Shown here: positions 31,029 through 38,381 of the stretch, one piece after another | How the letters are laid out: every line of letters begins with the position of its first letter | Position numbering within the stretch: the stretch's first letter is position 1 | Translations under genes and position numbers: made by a program | IMG/VR virus record: IMGVR_UViG_3300023179_000176 | Coordinates: 1 to 46,206 of that record | DNA from: a virus | Length of the DNA stretch: 46,206 bases | Reading direction: 5' to 3' (one strand) | The notes under the pieces: generated by a model | What the model was told of the DNA's origin: nothing | Databases searched by the model: none | What the model saw: only the letters and a program-made list of their open reading frames with translations

Positions 31029-32414
31029 TTATGCTGTAATTAATTCAAAACGTTTTTTAGGTTGCCAATTTGTAAAGGCAGTATTCATATCATTGACAAA
31101 GCGATTACACATATTCTCTGCACTTAATCCTGTTTCAGATGACATAAAATGTGCACGTCCTTCTAAACCAAATTGCTTACGAGTTTCTCTGCTTAAACTA
31201 TACCAAAATTGTAATGGAGATACTAAATCTCTATAATCTACGATATCATCAAAGATATATGGGGTAGGAATAGATCCTTGCAATGTTAATGCTTTAGGGA
31301 ATATCGGCGTACACCATTTACCATGTACTAAATATTTACCTGTATGATTTGATTTCCAAGATCCTTTATAATGACGTTCTGTTAAGAAATTATCTTTATC
31401 ATCTTTAAATCCACATTGGTCTTGTAATCCTCCAGTTACATTAACGATAATAGGAGTTCCTGCCATTATTGATTCTGCAGTGCCTAATCCAAATCCTTCA
31501 TTAGATGCAATATTAACTGTTACATCTGCCATATTATAATAGTAATTCATATGATCAGGAGATGCAGGACGTACTGTCGTAAATTCAATATTTGAATTTT
31601 TGCAACATGCTTCTATTACTGCAGGTAAATCAGTTCCGTTAGGATCTACTGGATCTGTATGCATTAATAATAAACATCTTTTTCTTTGCTCCGGAGTTAA
31701 TGTATTAACAAAATCTTCAAATCCTAACATTAAATCTGACGTATGCTTTCTGCGAATATTTCTAGAATTATAAAATGCAATGAAATCATATTCTTTACCA
31801 TTCAATACTTTATTTTTAAATTCTAAATATTCGTTATATTTTGAATGGTCGTTAGTAATAGGGAAGAATGTATTATGATTTATACCATGCGGTACATATG
31901 TAATTTGCCAATCTTCATATCCTTTATCGGCTAGCACTTCATGTACAATGCCGTATGTCTGTTTACTAATGCACATTAACAAATCACATGATTCGTAATA
32001 GGGTTGATTATACATCGGAGTCGGTAAATCATCCCAAATGTTATAATAAAAGATAGGCATTATTTGTCGAACTTCATGCTCCATTTTATATAACCATTCC
32101 CAAAATCTAGGATCAGTAAAATGAAGAATTGCATCTGGCCGTTCTATATTAAGAAGCTCTCTTAATATTTCCTGATCGCCATATCCTGACCATGGATACA
32201 CTTTTACTGACGCGTCTGTGATACCACGTTGCTTATTTACTTCTTGAGATAAATCGAAGACCTTTCCTTTATCAGGATGATTGATTGCAGCTCCCAATTG
32301 GACCCAATCAAATATATGAGCAGTGCCTACTACAAACTCTCTTGCCATCGTAGCAATACCAGAATGCATGCGCAAGTCGTCACATAACAAAAGTATTTTT
32401 TTCTTTTTTGACAT
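31029..32414 (-). CDS. Family 4 (GT-B) glycosyltransferase
   Basis: The 461-residue enzyme begins MSKKKKILLLCDDLRMHSGI, a GT4 start with a nucleotide strand and HSGIA loop. DWQITYVPHGINHNTFFPIT precedes KVLNGKEYDFIAFYNSRNIR, and the donor site is NIASNEGFGLGTAESIMAGT with E-x7-E, then PIIVNVTGGLQDQ. It is the first gene of the glycan island in the direction of transcription; the candidate promoter motif ATATTTATATTAAA sits just upstream (32422-32435). Sugar unknown. Confidence 0.88.
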   Translation of the reverse strand: MSKKKKILLLCDDLRMHSGIATMAREFVVGTAHIFDWVQLGAAINHPDKGKVFDLSQEVNKQRGITDASVKVYPWSGYGDQEILRELLNIERPDAILHFTDPRFWEWLYKMEHEVRQIMPIFYYNIWDDLPTPMYNQPYYESCDLLMCISKQTYGIVHEVLADKGYEDWQITYVPHGINHNTFFPITNDHSKYNEYLEFKNKVLNGKEYDFIAFYNSRNIRRKHTSDLMLGFEDFVNTLTPEQRKRCLLLMHTDPVDPNGTDLPAVIEACCKNSNIEFTTVRPASPDHMNYYYNMADVTVNIASNEGFGLGTAESIMAGTPIIVNVTGGLQDQCGFKDDKDNFLTERHYKGSWKSNHTGKYLVHGKWCTPIFPKALTLQGSIPTPYIFDDIVDYRDLVSPLQFWYSLSRETRKQFGLEGRAHFMSSETGLSAENMCNRFVNDMNTAFTNWQPKKRFELITA

Positions 32415-32421
32415 AACCTAT

Positions 32422-32435
32422 TTTAATATAAATAT
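32422..32435 (-). promoter_or_regulatory. Candidate promoter motif copy 3, before the glycan island
   Basis: ATATTTATATTAAA on the minus strand lies 7 bases upstream of the ATG at 32414, the first gene of the glycan island. It matches the core of copies 1 and 2 at all 14 positions (copy 2 with its insertion). If it is a promoter it would drive the whole roughly 20-kb island. Inferred from repetition. Confidence 0.4.
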
Positions 32436-32575
32436 CATTTTTTTATTTTTGAATTGTTGCAATACGAACAATATTTTGGTTTTATCGCTGAATTATTAAT
32501 GGCAATTTTAAATTGCCCATCGCAATCCATACAGACAAATGTTTTTGGTTTTTTGATAGTTAAAGTTGATTCCAT
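32435..32575 (-). CDS. Small zinc-ribbon protein, 46 aa
   Basis: A short minus-strand frame, MESTLTIKKPKTFVCMDCDG, then QFKIAINNSAIKPKYCSYCN and NSKIKK, fills the gap between the SLOG gene and the first glycosyltransferase. CMDC and CSYC, 18 residues apart, form a CxxC-CxxC zinc ribbon. Small zinc ribbons often bind nucleic acid or regulate transcription in phages. Nothing else can be said; its size makes it moderately uncertain. A plus-strand frame here is a shadow. Confidence 0.6.
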   Translation of the reverse strand: MESTLTIKKPKTFVCMDCDGQFKIAINNSAIKPKYCSYCNNSKIKK

Positions 32576-32649
32576 GTTAGTTTTTTTCTGTTACTATTAC
32601 AAACGGTTTATTATGTTATTTACAATTATTACCATGCCATTATTAATAA

Positions 32650-33072
32650 TTATTTATCTGAAATTATTATAATAGGTTTATTTAATTTTTGCGCTTCTTG
32701 AATAACATGATCGGTGCCATTGGATTTTCCAGTACTACGAAAAGCTATTATTTTCTCTGAATATTTTACAATTAATGAATTGCGATGAAATAATTGAGAT
32801 ACGTGATAAGGTTTTCCATAATATTCATCTGAACAACCAGAATAAAGATTCTTAACTGTATGCGCAGGATTAAATTCTTTATATTTAACTCCCAACTCTA
32901 ACGCATACTTCTTTGCATATCGATCCGCGCCATTTTGCGAACCACCCGACACGATTTCTAATTCGGGCCCGAACGCTATCTTAAGTTTATAGATCATATC
33001 TTTAATCTTAAGTCTATTTTCATACGTTCTAGATCCGATAATTGCTATTTTCATAGATATAAGATGTTTCAT
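32650..33072 (-). CDS. SLOG-domain protein (DUF2493-like)
   Basis: The 140-residue protein starts MKHLISMKIAIIGSRTYENR; the second ATG (33054) would remove six residues and begin directly at the core strand. KIAIIGSRTY is the SLOG nucleotide-binding start, and FGPELEIVSGGSQNGADRYA contains the family's SGGxxGAD motif. The end, IIAFRSTGKSNGTDHVIQEA, shows the GTxxxI motif. SLOG proteins bind nucleotides or nucleotide-derived signals and occur in phages and defence systems. Its partner here is unknown. The sequence ATATTTATTTAA lies upstream. Confidence 0.8.
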   Translation of the reverse strand: MKHLISMKIAIIGSRTYENRLKIKDMIYKLKIAFGPELEIVSGGSQNGADRYAKKYALELGVKYKEFNPAHTVKNLYSGCSDEYYGKPYHVSQLFHRNSLIVKYSEKIIAFRSTGKSNGTDHVIQEAQKLNKPIIIISDK

Positions 33073-33091
33073 GTAATCTTAAATAAATATG

Positions 33092-34039
33092 TTATATCCT
33101 ATTCTCTTTAGGACATACGTTATACAATTTGTCGAATTCACAGTATTTACAGTTTTTTCCATTGTTAGATATTGCAGGGAAATTACCTTCCGTATTATAA
33201 GTGCCATCTTCTTTAAATCCTGCTCTTACAAATTCTTCAATTTCCTTAATTAATTTATTGCGTGTCGGCTTTCCCGAAGCAGGAACGAATTGCTGTATAC
33301 GTTTTTGTGGATACATAAATCCTTCAATCAACTTTCTCTTAACAATAAAATATTCAATTCTTATTTTCTCTTCATCATAACCAAATTGCTTAGCGAAATA
33401 AGATTTATATAATACTAATTGAGAAGTTTTAGTTTTATCTTTTTTAGCATGTTCGTTCCAACCTGACGTAGATGTTTTAATGTCATAAATGATTATTTCA
33501 TCATTTTCAATATCTCGTATTACCAAATCAATAAATCCGGACATGATAACATTGGTATTACCTTCCGTAGCTTGTACATATAAAGGAATTTCTATTCCTA
33601 TTAATTCATAACCTTGATTAGAAAAATAACCAGATCGCTTTTTCTTTATCCAATCTAAAATAGCGATACCGTCTTCAAGGAATTCAGTAAGTTGCGATTT
33701 TGAAGAGAAATGCTCTCCCCCATTATCCATTACGGCTAATCCATAATGATTAATCATTTGCTCTTGTAACATTTCCCCTAGATTGATTCTATCTGCATTT
33801 TTAACAGATTCATTAAACATTACATAAAGATAATGCTGAATTACTTCGTGCATTGCAGATCCAAATACAGTATGTATAGAGGGAGAATATACTCTTTGTT
33901 TATCAATATAATTTATCTTCCATCTATGCGGACAAGATGACCACATTGAGAATTGACTATATGATATTGCTTTATCAGTTGGTTTCTTCTCTGGAACCGT
34001 AAATCTAATAAAATTTCCTATTTTGCTTACTTTGCCCAT
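33092..34039 (-). CDS. PD-(D/E)XK nuclease, Cas4/RecB-like
   Basis: The 315-residue protein has the Cas4/RecB-type plan: SYSQFSMWSSCPHRWKINYI with a first Cys, FGSAMHEVIQHYLYVM, then the active site VIMSGFIDLVIRDI and EIIIYDIKTSTSGWNEHAKK (D...D-x-K) and TSQLVLYKSYFAKQFGYDEE. The C-terminus GKNCKYCEFDKLYNVCPKEN supplies three more cysteines, so a 4Fe-4S cluster with the N-terminal Cys is likely. It probably acts as a DNA-end exonuclease in replication or recombination. It overlaps the next gene upstream by 13 bases. Confidence 0.88.
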   Translation of the reverse strand: MGKVSKIGNFIRFTVPEKKPTDKAISYSQFSMWSSCPHRWKINYIDKQRVYSPSIHTVFGSAMHEVIQHYLYVMFNESVKNADRINLGEMLQEQMINHYGLAVMDNGGEHFSSKSQLTEFLEDGIAILDWIKKKRSGYFSNQGYELIGIEIPLYVQATEGNTNVIMSGFIDLVIRDIENDEIIIYDIKTSTSGWNEHAKKDKTKTSQLVLYKSYFAKQFGYDEEKIRIEYFIVKRKLIEGFMYPQKRIQQFVPASGKPTRNKLIKEIEEFVRAGFKEDGTYNTEGNFPAISNNGKNCKYCEFDKLYNVCPKENRI

Positions 34040-34383
34040 TTATTATTTATTACAAGTTGCGCGATTATACCATATACAGATAAGTCTTGAAAAGTATCTG
34101 TTACTGATTCATTAACAACATCTTTATGATCAAATATAATCATTTGTTTAAGTCTCTGTATTTTATCGTTTATGCGAAACCATAAACCAGTTAAACTTAA
34201 TTTTTTATCATCTTCTGTTTGTAATGACGTGCCAACTGAAATATTGCCTGGGCCGTAGTTCTTTTGTTTGGAGCAGAAAATTTCATATTGCTCCCACATT
34301 ATTCGTTTGTATTCTTTCATCATCTCCGGATAGGTCGTCTCTATCTCTTTTATCACGTCCGGATTTTTAAATTGGTATTCCAT
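34027..34383 (-). CDS. DUF1599-like protein
   Basis: This 118-residue helical protein contains WEQYEIFCSKQKNYGPGNIS, then LTGLWFRINDKIQRLKQMII and NESVTDTFQDLSVYGIIAQL. The K-N-Y-G-P-x-N-I motif, followed by G-L-x-F-R-x-x-D-K-x-x-R, agrees with the DUF1599/nucleotide-modification-associated family, whose helices resemble the MazG pyrophosphatase fold. A nucleotide-binding or hydrolysing role tied to DNA modification is plausible and would fit the DpdA-like gene upstream. Confidence 0.7.
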   Translation of the reverse strand: MEYQFKNPDVIKEIETTYPEMMKEYKRIMWEQYEIFCSKQKNYGPGNISVGTSLQTEDDKKLSLTGLWFRINDKIQRLKQMIIFDHKDVVNESVTDTFQDLSVYGIIAQLVINNKWAK

Positions 34384-34384
34384 A

Positions 34385-34831
34385 TTAGGGTTTTAAAAGT
34401 TGTTTAATCTCTTTATCAGACTTACCGTATAACTTAATTATACGCTCAATATCCGCCGTTTTATTAGTTAAGGTTAATATGTCTAGATAATCAATAGCGT
34501 CGCTTTTACTGCAAGTATAGTGCTTTGCAAATAAATCTACCAATTGAGAATTATACTTATCTTGCTTTTTACCCTTAACGTACTTCGAGTAAAATTTCTT
34601 TTTAGGCAATATATCGTAATATAACTGATAAGTTTCTTTTGGCGACAATAATCCTATTGTATACTTTTGAAACTCATTAACTATCTCGATTAGTTCGTAG
34701 TTCATACTTAACCAACGGTTAATTAAATAACTAGACCAGCTTTTAAGATTCTTTTCAGAATACTTTGCGATAGGTAATTTCTTATCAGTTATATTACCGA
34801 TATGATCGAAGATTGTAAAATCTTTTTCCAT
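34385..34831 (-). CDS. 62: Clamp-loader small subunit (T4 gp62-like)
   Basis: The 148-residue protein matches the gp62 pattern of T4-like phages: LKSWSSYLINRWLSMNYELI, IVNEFQKYTIGLLSPKETYQ and YDILPKKKFYSKYVKGKK, followed by a helical end with TCSKSDAIDYLDILT. T4 gp62 is about 187 residues, so this is somewhat short. It binds four gp44 ATPase subunits to load the clamp. Position right next to gp44 and gp45 strengthens the call: T4 has the order 45-44-62. Confidence 0.78.
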   Translation of the reverse strand: MEKDFTIFDHIGNITDKKLPIAKYSEKNLKSWSSYLINRWLSMNYELIEIVNEFQKYTIGLLSPKETYQLYYDILPKKKFYSKYVKGKKQDKYNSQLVDLFAKHYTCSKSDAIDYLDILTLTNKTADIERIIKLYGKSDKEIKQLLKP

Positions 34832-35052
34832 TAAGCGTTTGGTAATGCAAATTTAGACGGGATATTTCCGCAGCTCGTGCATTGGAATTGTTGTACCGGA
34901 ATCATTGATTCCTTACCTGTTGGTGAAATAAGTGCCGATAATACACGAAACTTAAACACTGGTAAAAATACATCATTACCACATTCACACGCAAATTCCT
35001 GAGTGTCTTTCAAACTAATGTTAATATTAGTTTCCATTTCTTGCTGTTCCAT
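34831..35052 (-). CDS. Small zinc-ribbon phage protein
   Basis: The 73-residue protein has two CxxC pairs, FACECGNDVFLPVFKFRVL (CECG) and VQQFQCTSCGNIPSKF (CTSC), separated by a beta-rich stretch (FRVLSALISPTGKESMIPVQ). This is a classic zinc-ribbon frame of a kind seen near replication genes in T4-like phages. No specific role is known. It lies between gp44-C and gp62, touches the gp62 start, and is preceded by an AAAGGAG site. Confidence 0.72.
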   Translation of the reverse strand: MEQQEMETNINISLKDTQEFACECGNDVFLPVFKFRVLSALISPTGKESMIPVQQFQCTSCGNIPSKFALPNA

Positions 35053-35068
35053 TCTGTAACTCCTTTTT

Positions 35069-35806
35069 TTAATTTAACTCGTTTAACAATTGCACGAAAG
35101 TTGACATTACATTAATTTCTTTATCAACTACTAAAGAATCTTTGTATTGGGCTTCTGCTATAATAAGTATTGACCCTGCCAAATGTCCCGTTGCAAAATT
35201 ATCTAAATTGTCATACAAAAATCTATATAACGATGTAAAATCTTTTACTTGACTATCTGCTAATAATTGACGTATGTTTTGAAATTTAGTTTTCTTATCT
35301 TCATTCGAAGAAAGTATTTCTAATAACTTAGTCATATAATTAGCTTCAATTAAACTTTGCTTATCAAGTTTTAATTCACCGTTAATACTTTGTCTCTGAC
35401 ACGTATTTAATATTCTACGTATATCTGGATATGAAGAATTAATAATTGCTACTAAATCATTCATTTCAAATGCTACGTTTTCTAATTTAAGCACTTGGCT
35501 TACTCTGACTGCTACATCCTTTTTTGTAGGCGGTGTAATTGCAAACACCTGACAACGTGATTGAATTGGGTCAATAATCTTTTCAACGTAATTACAAGTT
35601 AAAATAAATCTCGTCGTCTTTGAAAAGGTTTCCATTAAGTTACGTAAAGCAGCTTGACCATTCGGAGACATGTAGTCGCAATTATGCGTTAATGTTTCGG
35701 TCTCGCCTATAAAAAAATTATTATTACGATGTACAGATAAATCATAAACGGGTGCTATGCGATCTGTTTTTTTGATCGATTTAATCTTTATTTTTTTTAA
35801 TTCCAT
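35069..35806 (-). CDS. 44: Clamp loader gp44 C-terminal half with split-intein IntC
   Basis: Residues 1-42 (MELKKIKIKSIKKTDRIAPV, then YDLSVHRNNNFFIGETETLT and HN) form a C-terminal split intein: YDLSV is block F, and THN followed by Cys43 is the splice junction. Residues 43-245 are the rest of an AAA+ clamp-loader ATPase: CDYMSPNGQAALRNLMETF, FILTCNYVEKIIDPIQSRCQ (the SRC arginine-finger motif) and helices to the end. It needs trans-splicing with the N-half (36790-37416) to work. The endonuclease gene overlaps its start by 26 bases. Confidence 0.92.
   Translation of the reverse strand: MELKKIKIKSIKKTDRIAPVYDLSVHRNNNFFIGETETLTHNCDYMSPNGQAALRNLMETFSKTTRFILTCNYVEKIIDPIQSRCQVFAITPPTKKDVAVRVSQVLKLENVAFEMNDLVAIINSSYPDIRRILNTCQRQSINGELKLDKQSLIEANYMTKLLEILSSNEDKKTKFQNIRQLLADSQVKDFTSLYRFLYDNLDNFATGHLAGSILIIAEAQYKDSLVVDKEINVMSTFVQLLNELN
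35681..35806 (-). mobile_element. Split intein C-terminal fragment (IntC), 42 aa
   Basis: The fragment covers residues 1-42 of the gp44-C protein and ends in THN followed by Cys (codon TGC at 35678-35680). The expected His-Asn at the C-terminal junction and a Cys as +1 nucleophile are present, as is block F (PVYDLSV, then NNNFFIG). All residues needed for C-terminal cleavage and splicing are visible. Confidence 0.9.
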
Positions 35807-36731
35807 TTTTTACTTTATGTAACTGTTTTAAATTTTCTGTATCAGTAAAATCTGATTCATTAATATAATTTATAATATTATTTTCATTTATCCAAATAAA
35901 CTTAATATTTTGTTCCATACACCATTTAATCGATTGTTGCATTTTATTATTTTGCACGTCCCATGTTGATCTAGGCTTTATTTCATAAATAATATTTTTA
36001 TTTCGATCATAAAAATCCGGTATATATGAATGTAATTCACCGTTGCTATCAGTCCATGGAATTCTTAATGTTTCAAATTCTAAATGTTGATTTGAGTTCC
36101 AAAATACAGCTTCCCATGAACTTCTAAATTTTTTTATTTGTCCGTTATCAAGTACAATTTTTGCATCCCAATGAGTTCTTGAATTTGTTATTTTAGGTAC
36201 TACTTCGCCATTAGCAATTTTACGTTTTAATGTATCTGATATTTTTTTGTGACGTATACGTCGATCGTTCAATGTATTAGGATCCGAATTATACTTTTTC
36301 ATTTTTTCTGCATTCAATTTACTCATTTTTTGTTTATGAATAAAACCGTCTTCGCTTTGATACCAAGCCATTTTGCTTTTACGGAATTTAGCCCTTTGCT
36401 CGTCAGAATATATTTTATTACGTTTCCAAGGCTGTTCTTTTTTACAATTATCACAACACTTAGAACCATTTTTATAGATAAATTTCTTATTACAATGCTT
36501 ACATTCTTCTTGGTATCCGTTGCTTTTACAAGAATTGCATATTATTTGATTATGTGCATAACTTATATAAGACTCATTACATTTCGTGCATATTAAAGTA
36601 AATTCATGACGTCCGCCGAATTTAGTATTTAGTTTTGCAAATTCGCGTAATTTGTCCTTGTACTCTTTAACTTTAAATTCATATTCATCAGTTGAATAAT
36701 TCTTTTTCCAACTTTCAAAAATGCTTGCCAT
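35781..36731 (-). CDS. Vsr/PD-(D/E)XK-type homing endonuclease within split intein locus
   Basis: The 316-residue protein has zinc-finger pairs (Cys 48/51, 65/68, 77/80 and 92/96), a NUMOD-like DNA-binding stretch (PWKRNKIYSDEQRAKFRKSK) and a C-terminal nuclease core: KFRSSWEAVFWN (206-ish), ELHSYIPDFYD (236-240) and IIYEIKPRS (E-x-K at 250-252). This is the D...E-x-K layout of the endonuclease family linked with fractured genes (I-Bth0305I/Vsr-like). It probably spreads the locus by cutting intein-free gp44. Its own RBS is AAGGAT, and the motif TATTTATACTAAA lies upstream. Confidence 0.85.
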   Translation of the reverse strand: MASIFESWKKNYSTDEYEFKVKEYKDKLREFAKLNTKFGGRHEFTLICTKCNESYISYAHNQIICNSCKSNGYQEECKHCNKKFIYKNGSKCCDNCKKEQPWKRNKIYSDEQRAKFRKSKMAWYQSEDGFIHKQKMSKLNAEKMKKYNSDPNTLNDRRIRHKKISDTLKRKIANGEVVPKITNSRTHWDAKIVLDNGQIKKFRSSWEAVFWNSNQHLEFETLRIPWTDSNGELHSYIPDFYDRNKNIIYEIKPRSTWDVQNNKMQQSIKWCMEQNIKFIWINENNIINYINESDFTDTENLKQLHKVKNGIKKNKD

Positions 36732-36740
36732 ATATTATCC

Positions 36741-36754
36741 TTTAGTATAAATAT
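36741..36754 (-). promoter_or_regulatory. Candidate promoter motif copy 4
   Basis: ATATTTATACTAAA on the minus strand lies 9 bases before the endonuclease ATG at 36731, one mismatch from the 14-base core of the other copies. It could give the endonuclease its own transcript. Function inferred. Confidence 0.35.
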
Positions 36755-36789
36755 GAGCATTTTACGTCAAATAGTCTATTTCTATTAAA

Positions 36790-37416
36790 TTATTTCGGAG
36801 ATAAAATATAATTATATTTTTCTAAATCTTTAGTTTTAACTACAATTACATTATTATCATCATCGTATACAAACCATTTATGGTCTTCAGTACATTTAAC
36901 TACCTCGCCATTTTCTAGTTCAATTTCCCAAATTACCTGATCTCCTTTAGTCCAAAAATAAAATGGTTGCCATTCAATAACATTGGTCTCAATATTATAC
37001 GATTTTACCAAATCATTATTTTCATTTAATTGTTCTATAGGAACTTTAATTTCATCGCCTTCGCGTAATACTGTAACCAATGTACCCGATTCTAAACATT
37101 CGTCTAATATAACTAATTTCCATTTTCTGAATCCAATTGTACTAGAAAAGTTCTTAATCTTTTCACGAACGGTATCTACAGAGTTTTCATCTGATGCATT
37201 AATATATAATAAATCGCAATCGATATTATTGGATATGATTTTAGCCAAAGTAGTTTTACCAGTACCGGCATTCCCATATAAAAGCAAATGCGGCACGTCG
37301 CCATTCTCTAAATAAAGTTTAACTTTATCTACAATACTTTGATTTCCTACATACCCTTCTAATGTATCAGGACGATATCGCTCTACCCATAGAGTATGTT
37401 CATTATTTCCAAACAT
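36790..37416 (-). CDS. 44: Clamp loader gp44 N-terminal half with split-intein IntN
   Basis: Residues 1-106 are the clamp-loader N-terminus: WVERYRPDTLEGYVGNQSIV (the RFC-box start) and LLLYGNAGTGKTTLAKIISN (Walker A), ending with KWKLVILDE (Walker B). Residues 107-208 are the N-intein: CLESGTLVTVLREGDEIKVP (block A with the essential Cys) and ELENGEVVKCTEDHKWFVYD (block B, TxxH), ending ILSPK. Without splicing this half has Walker A but lacks the second half of the ATPase. It is near the 37418 membrane-protein gene, two bases away. Confidence 0.93.
   Translation of the reverse strand: MFGNNEHTLWVERYRPDTLEGYVGNQSIVDKVKLYLENGDVPHLLLYGNAGTGKTTLAKIISNNIDCDLLYINASDENSVDTVREKIKNFSSTIGFRKWKLVILDECLESGTLVTVLREGDEIKVPIEQLNENNDLVKSYNIETNVIEWQPFYFWTKGDQVIWEIELENGEVVKCTEDHKWFVYDDDNNVIVVKTKDLEKYNYILSPK
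36793..37098 (-). mobile_element. Split intein N-terminal fragment (IntN), 102 aa
   Basis: It covers residues 107-208 of the gp44-N protein. Its first residue is Cys (codon TGT at 37096-37098) followed by LESGTLV (block A). Block B contains TEDH, in which Thr and His support the N-S shift. There is no nuclease domain in the fragment, consistent with a small split intein whose endonuclease is encoded separately. Confidence 0.9.
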
Positions 37417-37417
37417 A

Positions 37418-37642
37418 TTAATTTTTGTTTTTTAAGATTTTATATATACCGTATAAATTTAATAAAATAATAACTGCACTTAATGTCAGGTGCGGATAAA
37501 TACTACGCATTACATCATACGTAATCCATCCAATATCACCTACGATCCATACAGCCATCGCTTGGTAATGCAACCGATTAGAATTAAGCCAATAGCCTAG
37601 CAAAACTAAACCGGTTGCAACCCACCCTATAATGTCTACCAT
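37418..37642 (-). CDS. Small three-helix membrane protein
   Basis: The 74-residue protein has three hydrophobic segments: VDIIGWVATGLVLLGYWLNS, AMAVWIVGDIGWITYDVM and LTLSAVIILLNLYGIYKILK. It resembles small bacterial membrane proteins of the CBU_0592 type by pattern; I am not certain. It lies between the clamp gene (its ATG touches the clamp stop) and the clamp-loader N-half. A membrane protein in the replisome operon is odd; it could anchor replication to the membrane, which is speculative. Confidence 0.7.
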   Translation of the reverse strand: MVDIIGWVATGLVLLGYWLNSNRLHYQAMAVWIVGDIGWITYDVMRSIYPHLTLSAVIILLNLYGIYKILKNKN

Positions 37643-38355
37643 TAACTAATTGTTAGTTTAACTAAATAATAAGTCGATGAATAATCAGTATTCGTAAATG
37701 TAACTCGAGCTAATCCTTTAGAACTAATTTCTAAAGTACCTTGAGCGCCATCATTTGCTACTAAAATTTCTTTAAAGATTTTTGCAGAAAAACAAATTGG
37801 AGAAAAATCACCCGCTGTATTTGCATCTACTTTAAAGTTAATTCTATTTGTATTGATTGAAGAATAATTAATTACCATATTCGTTTCACCGTTAGTACAT
37901 TGAACTGCAAAGTTATCTGAATCAGGTAAAGCATTCTTTGCCTTAATAAATTTAGATACAAACTCCTTTGTGATGTTAATTGAGCAATCGAATTCAGGAA
38001 GCGTCTTTAACGCAGGCACTTGACGAATAACTGATAAGTCAGCCAACATATACGTTACGTTAGTTGTCTTATCTTTAAAGTTCATACTATAAACTTTATT
38101 TTCTGATTCGCCATAAGTGATATCAATATCATTATCCAATGCAGATAATAGTTTCAATAATTGCGAAGTTGTATATACACCTAACTCAGCATCTTTTGTG
38201 TCAAAAGAATTAAGAGTAACTTCTCCAATTACGTTTTGATCTGTTGTGATAAAACTAGTAGTTAACTTTTTGTCTTTGATAACTATCTTCGCACTATCGG
38301 TATTTCCGGCCAAATAATATTTGCCGAGAAAGTTTTCAAATTTACTTTTTTCCAT
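37642..38355 (-). CDS. 45: DNA polymerase sliding clamp (T4 gp45-like)
   Basis: The 237-residue protein is close to T4 gp45 (228). Its alternating beta and helix pattern is that of a two-domain clamp subunit: LTTSFITTDQNVIGEVTLNS, VYTTSQLLKLLSALDNDIDI, then NITKEFVSKFIKAKNALPDS and FSPICFSAKIFKEILVANDG in the second domain, ending SSTYYLVKLTIS. Three subunits would form a ring on DNA that holds the polymerase. It lies in line with gp44 and gp62, as in T4. An ATATTTAG string precedes the ATG. Confidence 0.9.
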   Translation of the reverse strand: MEKSKFENFLGKYYLAGNTDSAKIVIKDKKLTTSFITTDQNVIGEVTLNSFDTKDAELGVYTTSQLLKLLSALDNDIDITYGESENKVYSMNFKDKTTNVTYMLADLSVIRQVPALKTLPEFDCSINITKEFVSKFIKAKNALPDSDNFAVQCTNGETNMVINYSSINTNRINFKVDANTAGDFSPICFSAKIFKEILVANDGAQGTLEISSKGLARVTFTNTDYSSTYYLVKLTIS

Positions 38356-38381
38356 ATCTAAATATAATAAATTCTTTTGAA

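Larger units (their letters stand above)
35069..37416 (-). other. Fractured clamp-loader locus: gp44-N/IntN, endonuclease, IntC/gp44-C
   Basis: Three genes in transcription order form one split-intein locus. The predicted spliced protein is 106 residues from the N-half plus 203 from the C-half, 309 in total, close to T4 gp44 (319). The junction falls in Walker B: N-half ends LVILDE, C-half starts CDYMSPNG, giving LVILDE-CDYMS. A homing endonuclease sits between the halves, an arrangement described for environmental phages as fractured genes. Confidence 0.9.

Noticed and set aside
11631-32414. The glycan island as a misassembled piece of host chromosome
   Set aside because: It is bounded on both sides by phage genes with the same AT-rich composition, strand, overlaps and start-site style, and contains phage-type small orphans.
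32454-32672. A 72-codon plus-strand hydrophobic frame in the gap before the glycan island
   Set aside because: The minus strand of the same stretch encodes a zinc ribbon with two CxxC pairs, which is more convincing.
36249-36596. A 115-codon plus-strand frame across the homing endonuclease gene
   Set aside because: It is hydrophobic and low in complexity, lies opposite a gene with clear zinc and nuclease motifs, and every other gene in the window is on the minus strand.
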